Source: JBLIAZ01 sp047632015 (GTDB taxonomy: Bacteria; Bacteroidota; Bacteroidia; Flavobacteriales_C; GCA-002722245). Taken from it: 18,565 nt of DNA. The stretch is from contig JBLIBC010000020.1 in NCBI GenBank assembly GCA_047632015.1, forward strand, positions 1 through 18,565. Direction: 5' to 3'. The first letter of the stretch is position 1, and every line of letters begins with the position of its first letter. Positions 1-8,291 of the stretch are shown here, piece by piece. The notes under the pieces were generated by a model that made no database searches, had not been told where the DNA came from, and saw only the letters and a program-made list of their open reading frames with translations. The position numbers and the translations under genes are program-made.

Positions 1-372
1 TAAATCCCGACGTCTGTCTTTTACGTTTTTACCTCGCTCAATGATAATTGGTTTGATGCCCTGTTCAATTAATTCAAGAGCGGCAAAGAGTCCGGCAGGT
101 CCTGCACCAACTATAATACAAGATTTTGAACTGCTAACTGTTTTAATGCCAATATCAAAGGTGCTAATTTCAGGAAGTTCTTCCTTGATCGCGATTTCAA
201 TTCTCAATTGATAAACAGGGTGCTTGGATCGAGCATCTATAGAGCGTTTTCGTATCCTGAAATTAAGCTCCGAAGCATCAGAAACCTTCATTGTTTTGCA
301 TACCTCTTTCCTTAATAACTCTTCGTTTGAATTAATCTCTGGACTTACTCGGATGTTGATTTCTTTAAGCAC
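1..372 (-). CDS. FAD-dependent dehydrogenase (COG2509-like), N-terminal part, cut by window edge
   Basis: An open frame of 124 codons runs off the left edge. Residues 89-94 read GAGPAG, the dinucleotide-binding Rossmann loop, and E112 in the following IIIERG is placed to bind the adenosine ribose. About 85 residues precede the Rossmann fold, with a basic stretch near residues 40-50. This long N-terminal extension before GAGPAG is what I associate with the uncharacterised 'FAD-dependent dehydrogenase' family (COG2509), not with simple thioredoxin-reductase-like enzymes. The start is taken as GTG at 372, because an in-frame TAA lies six codons upstream with no ATG between. The substrate is unknown and the catalytic half lies outside the window. 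It is transcribed divergently from hisF across a 111-base gap. The flavoprotein assignment is strong and the exact subfamily is inferred. Confidence 0.8.
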   Translation of the reverse strand, partial: MLKEINIRVSPEINSNEELLRKEVCKTMKVSDASELNFRIRKRSIDARSKHPVYQLRIEIAIKEELPEISTFDIGIKTVSSSKSCIIVGAGPAGLFAALELIEQGIKPIIIERGKNVKDRRRDL

Positions 373-449
373 TTGTTGATTTAAGTATTATTTAACGAAA
401 ATAACAAGGAACATCGACAACTACCACTCACTTTGTGCTGAATTTATAT

Positions 450-457
450 TAATTTTG
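450..457 (+). promoter_or_regulatory. Bacteroidota-type -7 promoter element for hisF-hisIE
   Basis: TAATTTTG matches the Bacteroidota -7 consensus TAnnTTTG and ends 26 bases before the hisF ATG. A TTTG occurs at 432-435, but its 14-base spacing is shorter than the usual -33 to -7 distance, so only the -7 half is supported. No hairpin resembling a histidine leader attenuator and no His-rich leader peptide is visible in the 111-base divergent gap. Confidence 0.4.
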
Positions 458-483
458 CTGTTCAATTTTTTGCGATTAAAAAT

Positions 484-1239
484 ATGCTTTCAAAAAGAAT
501 CATCCCTTGCTTAGATATCAAAGACGGACGCACCGTTAAAGGAGTGAACTTTGTGGGTTTAAGAGATGCTGGTAATCCCGTTGATTTAGCGGAAATATAT
601 AGTGACGAAGGTGCTGACGAATTGGTGTTTTTGGATATTACTGCGACGCATGAAAAGCGGAAAACGTTAAAGGAATTAGTGAGGAAAGTGGGTGAAAGGG
701 TAAATATACCCTTTACAGTAGGAGGAGGAATTTCTGAATTAAACGATGTATACGACTTATTGCATGCGGGAGCGGACAAAGTGAGCTTTAATTCTGCTGC
801 TGTAAAAAAACCTGAACTTATCAGTACATTTTCCAAGAAATTTGGAAGTCAATGTGTGGTGGTGGCAGTCGATGCTAAAAGCACTCCAGACGGCTGGAAA
901 GTGTTTTTACGTGGAGGAAGGGATAGAACTGAATTGGATTTATTTGAGTGGGTAAAAGAGGCGCAAGAACGAGGTGCAGGAGAGATATTATTTACTTCGA
1001 TGGATCATGATGGAACCAAAGCAGGTTTTGCCAACAAGGAGTTAAAAAAGATGTCCGATTTATTAAGTATTCCAATCATTGCCTCTGGCGGTGCTGGCGA
1101 AATGTCACATTTTACGGATACGTTTAAAGAAGGAGGAGCTGACGCTGCTCTTGCAGCTAGTATTTTTCACTTCAAAGAAATTGCTGTTCCAGAACTAAAA
1201 GAATATCTACATAATCAAGGAATTAACATTAGAAAATAA
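484..1239 (+). CDS. hisF: Imidazole glycerol phosphate synthase, cyclase subunit HisF
   Basis: HisF is the (beta/alpha)8-barrel cyclase. It uses ammonia from the HisH glutaminase to turn PRFAR into imidazole glycerol phosphate and AICAR, in the cytoplasm. The protein has 251 residues, the normal family length. It opens with RIIPCLDIKDGR, placing the catalytic Asp at D11, and the second catalytic Asp falls at D130 in VVVAVD, exactly the family numbering. The phosphate-binding loops are visible as TVGGGI (residues 78-83) and, in the second half, IIASGGAG. hisIE follows after 5 bases, so the two are co-transcribed. hisH, hisA and the other his genes are not adjacent, so its obligate partner HisH must be encoded elsewhere. 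HisF-like paralogues in sugar-amidation clusters exist, but the hisIE neighbour argues for the true histidine enzyme. Confidence 0.97.
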   Translation: MLSKRIIPCLDIKDGRTVKGVNFVGLRDAGNPVDLAEIYSDEGADELVFLDITATHEKRKTLKELVRKVGERVNIPFTVGGGISELNDVYDLLHAGADKVSFNSAAVKKPELISTFSKKFGSQCVVVAVDAKSTPDGWKVFLRGGRDRTELDLFEWVKEAQERGAGEILFTSMDHDGTKAGFANKELKKMSDLLSIPIIASGGAGEMSHFTDTFKEGGADAALAASIFHFKEIAVPELKEYLHNQGINIRK

Positions 1240-1244
1240 GAATC

Positions 1245-1853
1245 ATGTCAACAACCAATTTCCAATCTAGTGCAATTGATTTTGCTAAAAGCGAATTAGT
1301 TCCAGCTGTTATTCAAGACGAGAACACTTCAAAAGTATTAATGCTTGGATACATGAATAAAGAAGCTGTAGAAAAGACTTTAAGTACTAAAAAAGTGACA
1401 TTTTTTTCAAGAAGCAAACAAAGGCTCTGGACAAAAGGGGAGGAAAGTGGAAACTTTTTAAACTTGAAAAGCATACAGTTGGATTGCGATAATGATACGT
1501 TGTTGGTGCAAGTCCTGCCGGAAGGTCCAACATGTCACAAAGGAACTGACACGTGCTGGGCTGAAGAAAACAAACTGGGCACATTGGATTATCTTGAAAA
1601 AACAATCAAAGACAGACGTAACAATCCTGATGAAAAATCATACGTAAGTTCTTTATTTAAAGAAGGCATCAATAAAATAGCTCAAAAAGTAGGAGAGGAA
1701 GCTGTAGAAATTGTAATTGAAGCTAAGGACGACAACGAGGATTTGTTTTTAAATGAAGGTGCTGATCTACTTTTTCATTACCTGATCCTACTCGAAGCTA
1801 AAGGTTATACTTTAAAGGATATCCTAAAAGTTTTGGACAGTAGGGTAAATTGA
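1245..1853 (+). CDS. hisIE: Bifunctional phosphoribosyl-AMP cyclohydrolase / phosphoribosyl-ATP pyrophosphatase HisIE
   Basis: This cytoplasmic fusion enzyme does steps 2 and 3 of histidine synthesis: the HisE half removes pyrophosphate from PR-ATP and the HisI half opens the ring of PR-AMP. The HisI domain covers about residues 15-106. It contains LDCDND (79-84), whose Asp residues bind Mg and whose C81 joins C97 (in GPTCH) and C104 (in TDTCW) as the zinc ligands. The HisE domain covers about 113-200, with the MazG-like motif GEEAVE at 150-155 and a C-terminal acidic/helical segment (EGADLLFHYLILL). The 202-residue length is normal for the fusion. The ATG start lies 5 bases after the hisF stop. 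Fused HisIE is common in Bacteroidota. Confidence 0.96.
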   Translation: MSTTNFQSSAIDFAKSELVPAVIQDENTSKVLMLGYMNKEAVEKTLSTKKVTFFSRSKQRLWTKGEESGNFLNLKSIQLDCDNDTLLVQVLPEGPTCHKGTDTCWAEENKLGTLDYLEKTIKDRRNNPDEKSYVSSLFKEGINKIAQKVGEEAVEIVIEAKDDNEDLFLNEGADLLFHYLILLEAKGYTLKDILKVLDSRVN

Positions 1854-1883
1854 TATTAAACCGGTTGTTTAGCTAACAATGTA

Positions 1884-1912
1884 ACTAGATTATTCAACTT
1901 TTAATATCTAGT
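1884..1912. terminator. Possible bidirectional hairpin between convergent hisIE and mvaB
   Basis: ACTAGAT (1884-1890) and ATCTAGT (1906-1912) form a perfect 7-bp inverted repeat around a 15-base AT-rich loop, in the 76-base gap between convergent genes. There is no clean U-tract on either side, so this is only a weak terminator candidate. Confidence 0.25.
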
Positions 1913-1929
1913 ATAATTGTATCTTTCGA

Positions 1930-2775
1930 TTAGAAATACTTCCCGAATATTTCATCAGCTATTATCATGCTTTCCCCAAAAGCCTCAGCATTAATTTGTG
2001 GTATTTGTTCCTTTGTGAAGTGCTGAACTAAGTTTTCGGTGGCAATGTTACCAACTAGTTCGTCATCAGCCATAGGACAGCCTCCGTATCCTTTTAATGC
2101 CGAATCAAATCCGACACATCCATTTTGCAGCGCAGCTTCAATTTTTTCCTTCCAAGTGTCAGGTGTACTGTGAAAATGACAATTGATATCCGTTTCAGTT
2201 ATTTCACCATTCAAGGAATTATATATGTCTGTAATTGTTATTGGTGTAGCGACACCGACCGTGTCTGATAATACAATTTCGGTAACACCAACGTTCTGCA
2301 GTGCATCTGCCCACTTTAAAATAATTTCTGGAGTCCACGTTTCCTGATACGGATTGCCAAAGGCCATGGATAAGTATACTCGGACATGTTTATTTTCGCT
2401 GATGTCAATGATGTTTTTAATAGTTTCTAATGATTGCTCACGAGATGAGTTAGTGTTCCTTTGTTGGAATTGTTCGGATACTGAAAAAGGAAAACCTACC
2501 ACTTTAACTTGCTTGAAATTTGCTGCCGTTTCAGCACCTCTTTCGTTTGCAATGATGCTTAATAATTTCGTACTGGATAAAGACAGATCACTAACCAGTT
2601 CAGCTGTATCTTTCATTTGAGGAATTGCCTTTTCAGAAACAAAACTACCAAAGTCAAGAGTGTCAAACCCTACTTTAAGTAAGCTGTTTAAGTATTTGAT
2701 TTTTAAATCAGTAGGTATGAATTCGTGAATGCCCTGCATGGCGTCTCTAGGGCATTCGGTTAAAGATATTTTCAT
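1930..2775 (-). CDS. mvaB: Hydroxymethylglutaryl-CoA lyase (MvaB-like)
   Basis: HMG-CoA lyase cleaves 3-hydroxy-3-methylglutaryl-CoA to acetoacetate and acetyl-CoA, the last step of leucine degradation. The 281-residue protein is a single HMGL-like TIM barrel. ECPRDAMQ at residues 7-14 supplies the metal and catalytic pair R10/D11. CHFH at 199-202 supplies the divalent-metal histidines, and GYGGCPMADDELVGNIATE supplies the flexible-loop cysteine C233. The H200 to C233 spacing (33 residues) equals that between H233 and C266 of the human enzyme. The usual PRDGLQ reads PRDAMQ here. The family also holds homocitrate/isopropylmalate synthases, but this loop cysteine context is typical of the lyase. 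No other leucine-degradation gene is nearby. It lies 27 bases downstream of the DUF4294 gene and probably shares its transcript. Confidence 0.9.
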   Translation of the reverse strand: MKISLTECPRDAMQGIHEFIPTDLKIKYLNSLLKVGFDTLDFGSFVSEKAIPQMKDTAELVSDLSLSSTKLLSIIANERGAETAANFKQVKVVGFPFSVSEQFQQRNTNSSREQSLETIKNIIDISENKHVRVYLSMAFGNPYQETWTPEIILKWADALQNVGVTEIVLSDTVGVATPITITDIYNSLNGEITETDINCHFHSTPDTWKEKIEAALQNGCVGFDSALKGYGGCPMADDELVGNIATENLVQHFTKEQIPQINAEAFGESMIIADEIFGKYF

Positions 2776-2802
2776 TTTATTTTCCCAACTTATTTTGTGA
2801 AT

Positions 2803-3426
2803 TTATAAAGCTCCAAGTTCTATTCTTTTGACGATGAACTCAATCCATTTATCCTCACCATTTGCATCATATTGCGACTTTAAATTTTGTCCAAATAACA
2901 AAGCAAAACCTTGCCACATTGCTACTGAAAAAGAGCCTCTCATCTGCTTTACCAATTCGTAAGAAGTATTACCAGTTTGTCTGTCAATTAGTTTCAACAA
3001 GATTTTTCCTTGAGACACTGTCAGGCTTTTCAGTTCTTTCCCGTATTCATCTTTTAAGGCTTGTTCCACCTTTTTCATGACCTTCCTACGTTCTTGCTCT
3101 GTGTGTAAAAGCGCTAATTCACTTTCGTACTCCTTGAGCTTTGAAGCAGCTAGTTGCGCATATGGATATACTTTTTTCACTTTCTTTTCTAAGCGATTGT
3201 ACCTTTTTTGTTTTCTTCTGTTTTTAAACTTTGGACGTTTCCCGTACTTGCCAATCAAACAGACAGGTAAATCTACAATGGTTATTGTGTCTCCATTTAC
3301 GATGGTATACCTGTATAAATTACTTGGTTTAGGCTCACCAGAATTTTGCGCATCAACTGTGCCTGAAGTTCCCAGAAAAATGGAAATCAAAGCAACGTAA
3401 AATAAATACGAAAAGTGATTCAACAT
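2803..3426 (-). CDS. Exported DUF4294 protein of unknown function
   Basis: This 207-residue protein starts with a signal peptide (hydrophobic core about residues 7-19, likely cleavage after VDA at 26). The rest matches my recollection of DUF4294, a family largely confined to Bacteroidota: an N-terminal YTIVNGDTITIVDLP segment (40-54), a very basic stretch (about 59-86), KVYPYAQLA (85-93), a charged helical region (about 95-132), and LTVSQGKILLKLIDRQTG (135-152). No catalytic residues or membrane anchor are evident after the signal, so it is probably periplasmic. No function is known to me. It lies between mfd (67 bases upstream) and mvaB (27 bases downstream) on the same strand. The sequence TAACTTTA sits just before the ATG and differs from the -7 consensus by one base. 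Confidence 0.85.
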   Translation of the reverse strand: MLNHFSYLFYVALISIFLGTSGTVDAQNSGEPKPSNLYRYTIVNGDTITIVDLPVCLIGKYGKRPKFKNRRKQKRYNRLEKKVKKVYPYAQLAASKLKEYESELALLHTEQERRKVMKKVEQALKDEYGKELKSLTVSQGKILLKLIDRQTGNTSYELVKQMRGSFSVAMWQGFALLFGQNLKSQYDANGEDKWIEFIVKRIELGAL

Positions 3427-3448
3427 GTTATAAAGTTAGCAAAATTTA

Positions 3449-3466
3449 AGCCACTTGTAAAGTGCT
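3449..3466 (-). terminator. Small hairpin after mfd, possible weak terminator
   Basis: Read on the minus strand, AGCACTT and AAGTGGCT can pair around a TAC loop (one bulge) and are followed by TAAATTTT. It lies in the 67 bases between the mfd stop and the DUF4294 start. The stem is short and the U-tract is interrupted, so it may only attenuate read-through. Confidence 0.3.
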
Positions 3467-3493
3467 AAAAGGTTATGGTGTTTAAACGGCAAA

Positions 3494-6400
3494 TTAGGCT
3501 TCGGTGTTGTTGGGCTCTTCTTTTGTGTTTTCAGACAACATTTTAAGAACCGCATATGCTTCACGAATCGTGCTAATACTGTTGAAGCTCAAGGTCAGTC
3601 TTCCCTTAATCTCCTTCATTTTACAAGTGTTCATGTTTTGCTGAACGAACAATAATATTTTACTGAACCTGTCACTTTGATAATAATCACTTTGGGGGTT
3701 TGCCACAAAGTAAGCCCTGAAAACTCCGTTTTTTAACCTTAGTTTTTCGAATCCAATTTCAATGGCCAACCACCTTAGTTTTAAAGCGTTTAACAGTTCT
3801 TTTGCTGAGTCGGGAAGCTCACCAAACCTGTCAATAAGCTCCTTTCCGAATTGCACCAATTTATCGTGATCCTTTATGTTGTCAAGCTCTTTGTACAATC
3901 TCAATCGCTCATCAACTGAATTCACATAGGTAGTTGGAATCAGTATTTCAATGTCGGATTCAATTTGACAATCCCTTACAAATACCCTGTTTTCCTGTTG
4001 AAGCTCTTCCTTATACAAATCTTTAAATTCGGTTTCTTTTAGCTCTTGGATCGCTTCATCTAATATTTTTTGATAAGTTTCGTACCCAATATCAGCCATG
4101 AATCCAGATTGTTCAGCACCTAGTAAATCACCCGCTCCCCGAATGTCTAAGTCACGCATAGCAATACTAAACCCACTACCTAGTTCGCTGAATTCCTCTA
4201 AGGATTTCAGCCTCCTACGTGCCTCACTAGTTAATACCGAAGCCGGAGGAGCTAATAAGTAACAAAATGCTTTTTTATTGGAACGCCCAACTCGTCCTCT
4301 CATTTGGTGTAAATCACTTAATCCAAAGTTTTGGGCTTGATTAATGAAAATAGTATTAGCATTTGATATGTCAAGGCCCGACTCAATGATGGTAGTGGCA
4401 ACAAGGACATCGTAATCACCATCCATGAAATCCATCATTACTTTTTCTAATTTATTCCCTTCCATTTGTCCATGACCAATTCCGATTTTAGCATCGGGTA
4501 TTAAACGTTGAATCATTCCAGCCACTTCCTGGATGTTTTTAACCATGTTGTGTACAAAGTATACTTGTCCTCCGCGCGAGAGTTCATACATGATGGCGTC
4601 TCGTATCACTTCTTCGTTAAAACCTGTCAAGCAGGTTTCAACAGGTTGACGATTGGGAGGAGGTGTGTTGATTACACTTAAGTCTCTGGAGCCTAATAAA
4701 GAAAATTGGAGCGTTCTTGGGATAGGTGTAGCAGTAAGGGTTAAAGTGTCTAAGTTGGCTTTTAAAGTTTTTAGTTTGTCTTTAACCGAAACACCGAATT
4801 TTTGCTCCTCATCAATGATAAGAAGTCCTAAATCATGGTATTTAACGTCTTTGCCAACTAAGCGGTGCGTACCAATAACGATGTCTACTTTACCTTCTTC
4901 CAGGTTTTTTAAGGTGTTATTAACTTGTTTAGTAGTACGAAACCTGTTTAGGTAGTCCACAGTCACAGGAAAATCCTTAAAACGCTCCTTAAACGATTTG
5001 TAATGCTGAAAAGCCAGAACCGTTGTAGGGACTAGTATTGCGGTTTGTTTACCGTCAACAGCCGCTTTAAATGCAGCACGCATAGCAATTTCTGTTTTTC
5101 CAAACCCCACATCTCCACAAATTAACCTGTCCATTGGGGAAGGTTTTTCCATGTCTTCTTTGACAGCAATCGTAGATTTTTCTTGATCAGGAGTGTCCTC
5201 GTACATAAAGGAGGCTTCAAGTTCATTTTGCAAGTAGTTATCAGGTGAAAAGCTATAGCCTTTTGCTGTCTTTCTTTTAGCATAAAGCTGAATTAAATCA
5301 TATGCTATCTCCTTGATTTTCTTTTTAGTAGCCGCTTTTTTAGCTTTCCAAGTACTGGTGCCTAATTTGTTTATTTTAGGTTCTTTGGATTCTTTTCCTG
5401 AGTATTTTGAAATCCGATGAAGTGACTGAATGTTCACGTAAAGCACGTCGTTGTCTTTGTACCTCAAACGAATGGCTTCTTTAAGCTTTCCGTTGGATTC
5501 AATGGTTTCTAAACCATCAAACACACCAATACCGTAGTCAATGTGGGTTACATAATCACCTTTTTTCAAGCCAGTCAATTCCTTAATCGTAATGGCTTGT
5601 TTACTTTTTTGAAAAGAATCCTTGAGTCTAAACCTGTGGTACCTGTCAAAAATTTGGTGGTCGGTATAAATTAAGGTTTTCGTTTCGTGGTCAATGAAGC
5701 CTTCATGTAGTCCAATAAAAGAAGGGGTGATGTCCAGGTCTTGCCCAGTGCGCTTACCTTTGTTTTCAAAATCATCAAGGATTCCCTCTATTCTTGTGAT
5801 TTGTTTTGGGTTTTCAGCGGTTATGTACAGTGAGTAGTCTTGCTTTTGATATTTGTCTAAATCGTCAATTAGCAAACCAAAGTTCTTGTTAAAATTTGGC
5901 TGTGGGCTGATGTTAACTTTAATGCTTTGTTCAGCTTTAAAATAAGTAACAGTACCGAATTCAACAATTTTATGCTTGTTTAGTCGGTCTAAAATATCTG
6001 AGCTACTGCAGTACTTTTTATCCGGAGCTAACTGAAAAGTATTGTCTTTAATTTCTTCCCATTTACTCGATGCGATTGTATAGTGCTTCTCTATTTTATC
6101 AAGTAAAAACTGAACGTCTTTGCACCAAACAATCGCATCAGATCCTAAAAACTCAATGAACGAGGTTTGTTCAGTCTCTTTAAGCTTTTCCTGAACATTT
6201 GGAGTAATCATCAACTGAACATATTTGTTGATAGAAAGCTGATCAGCAGGATCAAATGACCGGATGCTTTCCACTTCATCACCAAAGAATTCTATTCGGT
6301 ACGGGCGATCGTTGGAGAATGACCACAAGTCAATTAAGCCTCCTCGGACAGCAAATTGACCAGGTTCCACCACAAACTGCTCCCTGCTGAAATCGTATTC

Positions 6401-6877
6401 AAATAACAGTTCAATGATGAATTCCATAGATACAGATTCCTCTGTGTGCAAGGTAAAACTGTTGTTGTTTAAAGTTTTTTGTGTGATTACTTTTTCAGAC
6501 AAAGCTTCAGGGTAGCTTACTATCAGCTTGTTGCCTCGTGTGCTAATCTCTGATAATACTTCAGCACGTTGAATGATGTTAGCGTTTTTAGTTTCTCCAT
6601 CACCTTGGTAAGGGTTGTTGTAACTTGCCGGATAAAACAACACCTTGTCTTTACCTAATAGGTTTTCCAAATCATTAAAAAAGTAGGCAGCTTCTTCTTT
6701 ATCATTTACCACAAACAGCTGTTTGCAGTTTATTTCCTTTTGTAAACTGGCAATCAACAGAAGTATAGCACTACCTTTTGACCCCGTAACATGTGACACT
6801 CTTTCTTTTGATAACCCTGCTTTTAGTTTGCCTATAGCTGGATGTTCTTTGAATATGTCGAGTAAAGATTTTTGCAT
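3494..6877 (-). CDS. mfd: Transcription-repair coupling factor Mfd
   Basis: Mfd is a DNA translocase that pushes stalled RNA polymerase off damaged template and recruits UvrA. At 1127 residues it is full length. The UvrB-like N-terminal domains cover about 1-340. The RNA-polymerase-interacting (CarD-like) domain begins near 436 with GLKKGDYVTHIDYGIGVFDG. The RecG-like superfamily 2 motor follows: Walker A GDVGFGKTE (588-596), DEEQ box (689-692), TATPIPRTL (715-723), and motif VI HQMRGRVGRS (857-866). The translocation (TRG) segment contains MRDLDIRGAGDLLGAEQSG (907-925). The C-terminal TRCF domain (about 970-1100) ends in an acidic, Asn-rich tail. The start is ATG at 6877. An 80-base gap separates it from the flippase upstream. 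A near-consensus -7 box, TAAATTTA at 6888-6895, suggests mfd may also have its own promoter. Confidence 0.98.
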   Translation of the reverse strand: MQKSLLDIFKEHPAIGKLKAGLSKERVSHVTGSKGSAILLLIASLQKEINCKQLFVVNDKEEAAYFFNDLENLLGKDKVLFYPASYNNPYQGDGETKNANIIQRAEVLSEISTRGNKLIVSYPEALSEKVITQKTLNNNSFTLHTEESVSMEFIIELLFEYDFSREQFVVEPGQFAVRGGLIDLWSFSNDRPYRIEFFGDEVESIRSFDPADQLSINKYVQLMITPNVQEKLKETEQTSFIEFLGSDAIVWCKDVQFLLDKIEKHYTIASSKWEEIKDNTFQLAPDKKYCSSSDILDRLNKHKIVEFGTVTYFKAEQSIKVNISPQPNFNKNFGLLIDDLDKYQKQDYSLYITAENPKQITRIEGILDDFENKGKRTGQDLDITPSFIGLHEGFIDHETKTLIYTDHQIFDRYHRFRLKDSFQKSKQAITIKELTGLKKGDYVTHIDYGIGVFDGLETIESNGKLKEAIRLRYKDNDVLYVNIQSLHRISKYSGKESKEPKINKLGTSTWKAKKAATKKKIKEIAYDLIQLYAKRKTAKGYSFSPDNYLQNELEASFMYEDTPDQEKSTIAVKEDMEKPSPMDRLICGDVGFGKTEIAMRAAFKAAVDGKQTAILVPTTVLAFQHYKSFKERFKDFPVTVDYLNRFRTTKQVNNTLKNLEEGKVDIVIGTHRLVGKDVKYHDLGLLIIDEEQKFGVSVKDKLKTLKANLDTLTLTATPIPRTLQFSLLGSRDLSVINTPPPNRQPVETCLTGFNEEVIRDAIMYELSRGGQVYFVHNMVKNIQEVAGMIQRLIPDAKIGIGHGQMEGNKLEKVMMDFMDGDYDVLVATTIIESGLDISNANTIFINQAQNFGLSDLHQMRGRVGRSNKKAFCYLLAPPASVLTSEARRRLKSLEEFSELGSGFSIAMRDLDIRGAGDLLGAEQSGFMADIGYETYQKILDEAIQELKETEFKDLYKEELQQENRVFVRDCQIESDIEILIPTTYVNSVDERLRLYKELDNIKDHDKLVQFGKELIDRFGELPDSAKELLNALKLRWLAIEIGFEKLRLKNGVFRAYFVANPQSDYYQSDRFSKILLFVQQNMNTCKMKEIKGRLTLSFNSISTIREAYAVLKMLSENTKEEPNNTEA

Positions 6878-6918
6878 TTTGGGGCTGTAAATTTACTCAA
6901 ATTGATTGGTTTTTGATT

Positions 6919-6936
6919 ACTCTAAATAGAGTTTTT
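6919..6936 (+). terminator. Terminator-like hairpin read on the plus strand, antisense to flanking genes
   Basis: ACTCT (6919-6923) and AGAGT (6928-6932) pair perfectly around AAAT and run straight into TTTTT. This is a compact hairpin plus U-tract on the plus strand. Both neighbours, the flippase and mfd, lie on the minus strand, so it would stop antisense transcription. The stem is short, AT-rich and palindromic, and could instead be an operator. Confidence 0.3.
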
Positions 6937-6957
6937 AAACTGATCGGTGGAAATACA

Positions 6958-8289
6958 TTAAATGAGTTTTATTGATGTGAAAAAAGCGACAACCATCAAA
7001 CCCAAATACATTAAAAACAACCAAATAGGAGTATGCTTAAAAAAGCTTATTTTGTTTCGGTAACAAATAGCAATTAGAAATGATTTTTCAGTTAACGATG
7101 CTATTATCATTGCTATTGATACCCCCACTAACCCATGAGAATCAACTAAATAAACACTTAAAGTAATTCCTGTAATTAACTCAGCTAAAGATGCGTATAT
7201 AAATTCTTTAGATTTTCCATAGCCAAACAATAACGTTTGGGGAAATAACATCCTACTAACTAATAAAAACAACATGATGTTAAAAACGATGTACGCTTCA
7301 GTATAAACTTCAGAGTAAAATAAATGGAATAGGTACTTGGAACAAAGCATTAATATTATTGCCAAAGGAAATAGCTGGTGCATCACCTTTTTTGATTTTA
7401 ATTTAAAGGCAACAAGCACATTGTTAGAGTTGCTGGTTTTAATTCCTTTCACAATTTTAGCACTGTACACCAAACTAAAAGAGTTGGCGATAATCAAAAA
7501 TAAGGGGAATTCCCGTGCTCCGTATCGGTATAAAACAAAATCCTTACTCGATAAATTATGCTCCACGATAAAGGCATTTAAATACACATAACTTCCTCCA
7601 ATGATAAAGGAAAGTACAACCGGCCAAGAATAACTTAAAAAGTGCAGGGTTTGCTTTTTTAAGTTTGCTATGGCGGTAAATATTTTCAGCGTAAAACATG
7701 TAAAAATGAATTTTATTGAAGCTATAACAGCCAATCCGATAAATCCTGATTGGAGAGAGTCAAAAAAGAATAGAGGGACTAAAAATACGGGGATCTGAAT
7801 AACATAAGTAAGTACTCCCCACGAAAGTAAATTCAAGTGTTTTTTTTGTACCAAGTAATAATTTTCAAGAGCAAAGGACGGAATGTTTAATAGCATAACG
7901 ATTGCAAAAATCAAATAGTTTAAGGTGTTTTTTGATGAAAAATAAAAACCATAAAAAGCTAAAGTTAAAGAGCTTACTAATCCAAGTATGAATAAAAGGT
8001 AGAACAAACTTTTAAACATTGACTCTTTTTGTTCTATGTCTTGTGCTTCATAATATGGAATCACAGTTTGCCCTAGTCCTGATACAAAGAAGAATGAAAA
8101 CGCAGAGGCTAATAACAAGATGTTTTCGTAAGATTTTATAAGTTCCAAATCTGGAATTAACCTTGCCATCAAAACAGCTGTTACAATGACCGAAGAATAT
8201 TTTATGAAATTAAATCCTTGCCAAGCAAGTAACTGAGCGTTGGTCTTCCTCCTAACAATTCCTAAATATTTTGGGATTAGCTGTGCCAA
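6958..8289 (-). CDS. Polysaccharide/oligosaccharide flippase, Wzx-like MOP superfamily
   Basis: A 443-residue polytopic inner-membrane protein with about 12-13 hydrophobic segments (roughly 28-44, 56-74, 92-116, 124-138, 155-176, 181-206, 218-240, 256-277, 305-323, 333-346, 365-400, 422-441). The pattern and loop charges fit the MOP superfamily (Wzx/RfbX or MATE-like), which flips lipid-linked saccharides across the membrane. The N-terminal segment MARLIPDLELIKSYENILLLASAF resembles the helix 1-2 region of Bacteroidota flippases. The start is TTG at 8289, only 2 bases after the stop of the RNA methyltransferase. The next Met is residue 41, inside the first membrane segment, so TTG is preferred. 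No glycosyltransferases or polymerase are nearby, so the substrate cannot be inferred. Confidence 0.75.
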   Translation of the reverse strand: MAQLIPKYLGIVRRKTNAQLLAWQGFNFIKYSSVIVTAVLMARLIPDLELIKSYENILLLASAFSFFFVSGLGQTVIPYYEAQDIEQKESMFKSLFYLLFILGLVSSLTLAFYGFYFSSKNTLNYLIFAIVMLLNIPSFALENYYLVQKKHLNLLSWGVLTYVIQIPVFLVPLFFFDSLQSGFIGLAVIASIKFIFTCFTLKIFTAIANLKKQTLHFLSYSWPVVLSFIIGGSYVYLNAFIVEHNLSSKDFVLYRYGAREFPLFLIIANSFSLVYSAKIVKGIKTSNSNNVLVAFKLKSKKVMHQLFPLAIILMLCSKYLFHLFYSEVYTEAYIVFNIMLFLLVSRMLFPQTLLFGYGKSKEFIYASLAELITGITLSVYLVDSHGLVGVSIAMIIASLTEKSFLIAICYRNKISFFKHTPIWLFLMYLGLMVVAFFTSIKLI

Positions 8290-8291
8290 GC

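Noticed and set aside
373..483. Histidine attenuator or riboswitch ahead of hisF
   Set aside because: The 111-base gap has no run of His codons in a leader frame and no terminator/antiterminator pair.
462..836. 124-codon open frame on the minus strand opposite hisF
   Set aside because: It lies wholly antisense to a well-conserved enzyme with all its catalytic residues; composition looks like a reverse-frame shadow and there is no recognisable motif.
1861..1880. Palindromic stretch AACCGGTT and TTGTTTAGCTAACAA after hisIE
   Set aside because: Short AT-rich palindromes with no conserved spacing to a gene start; no reason to call an operator.
3494..6877. mfd as part of a defence or mobile island
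   Set aside because: It is a canonical full-length housekeeping protein among other core genes, with no change in base composition apparent by eye.
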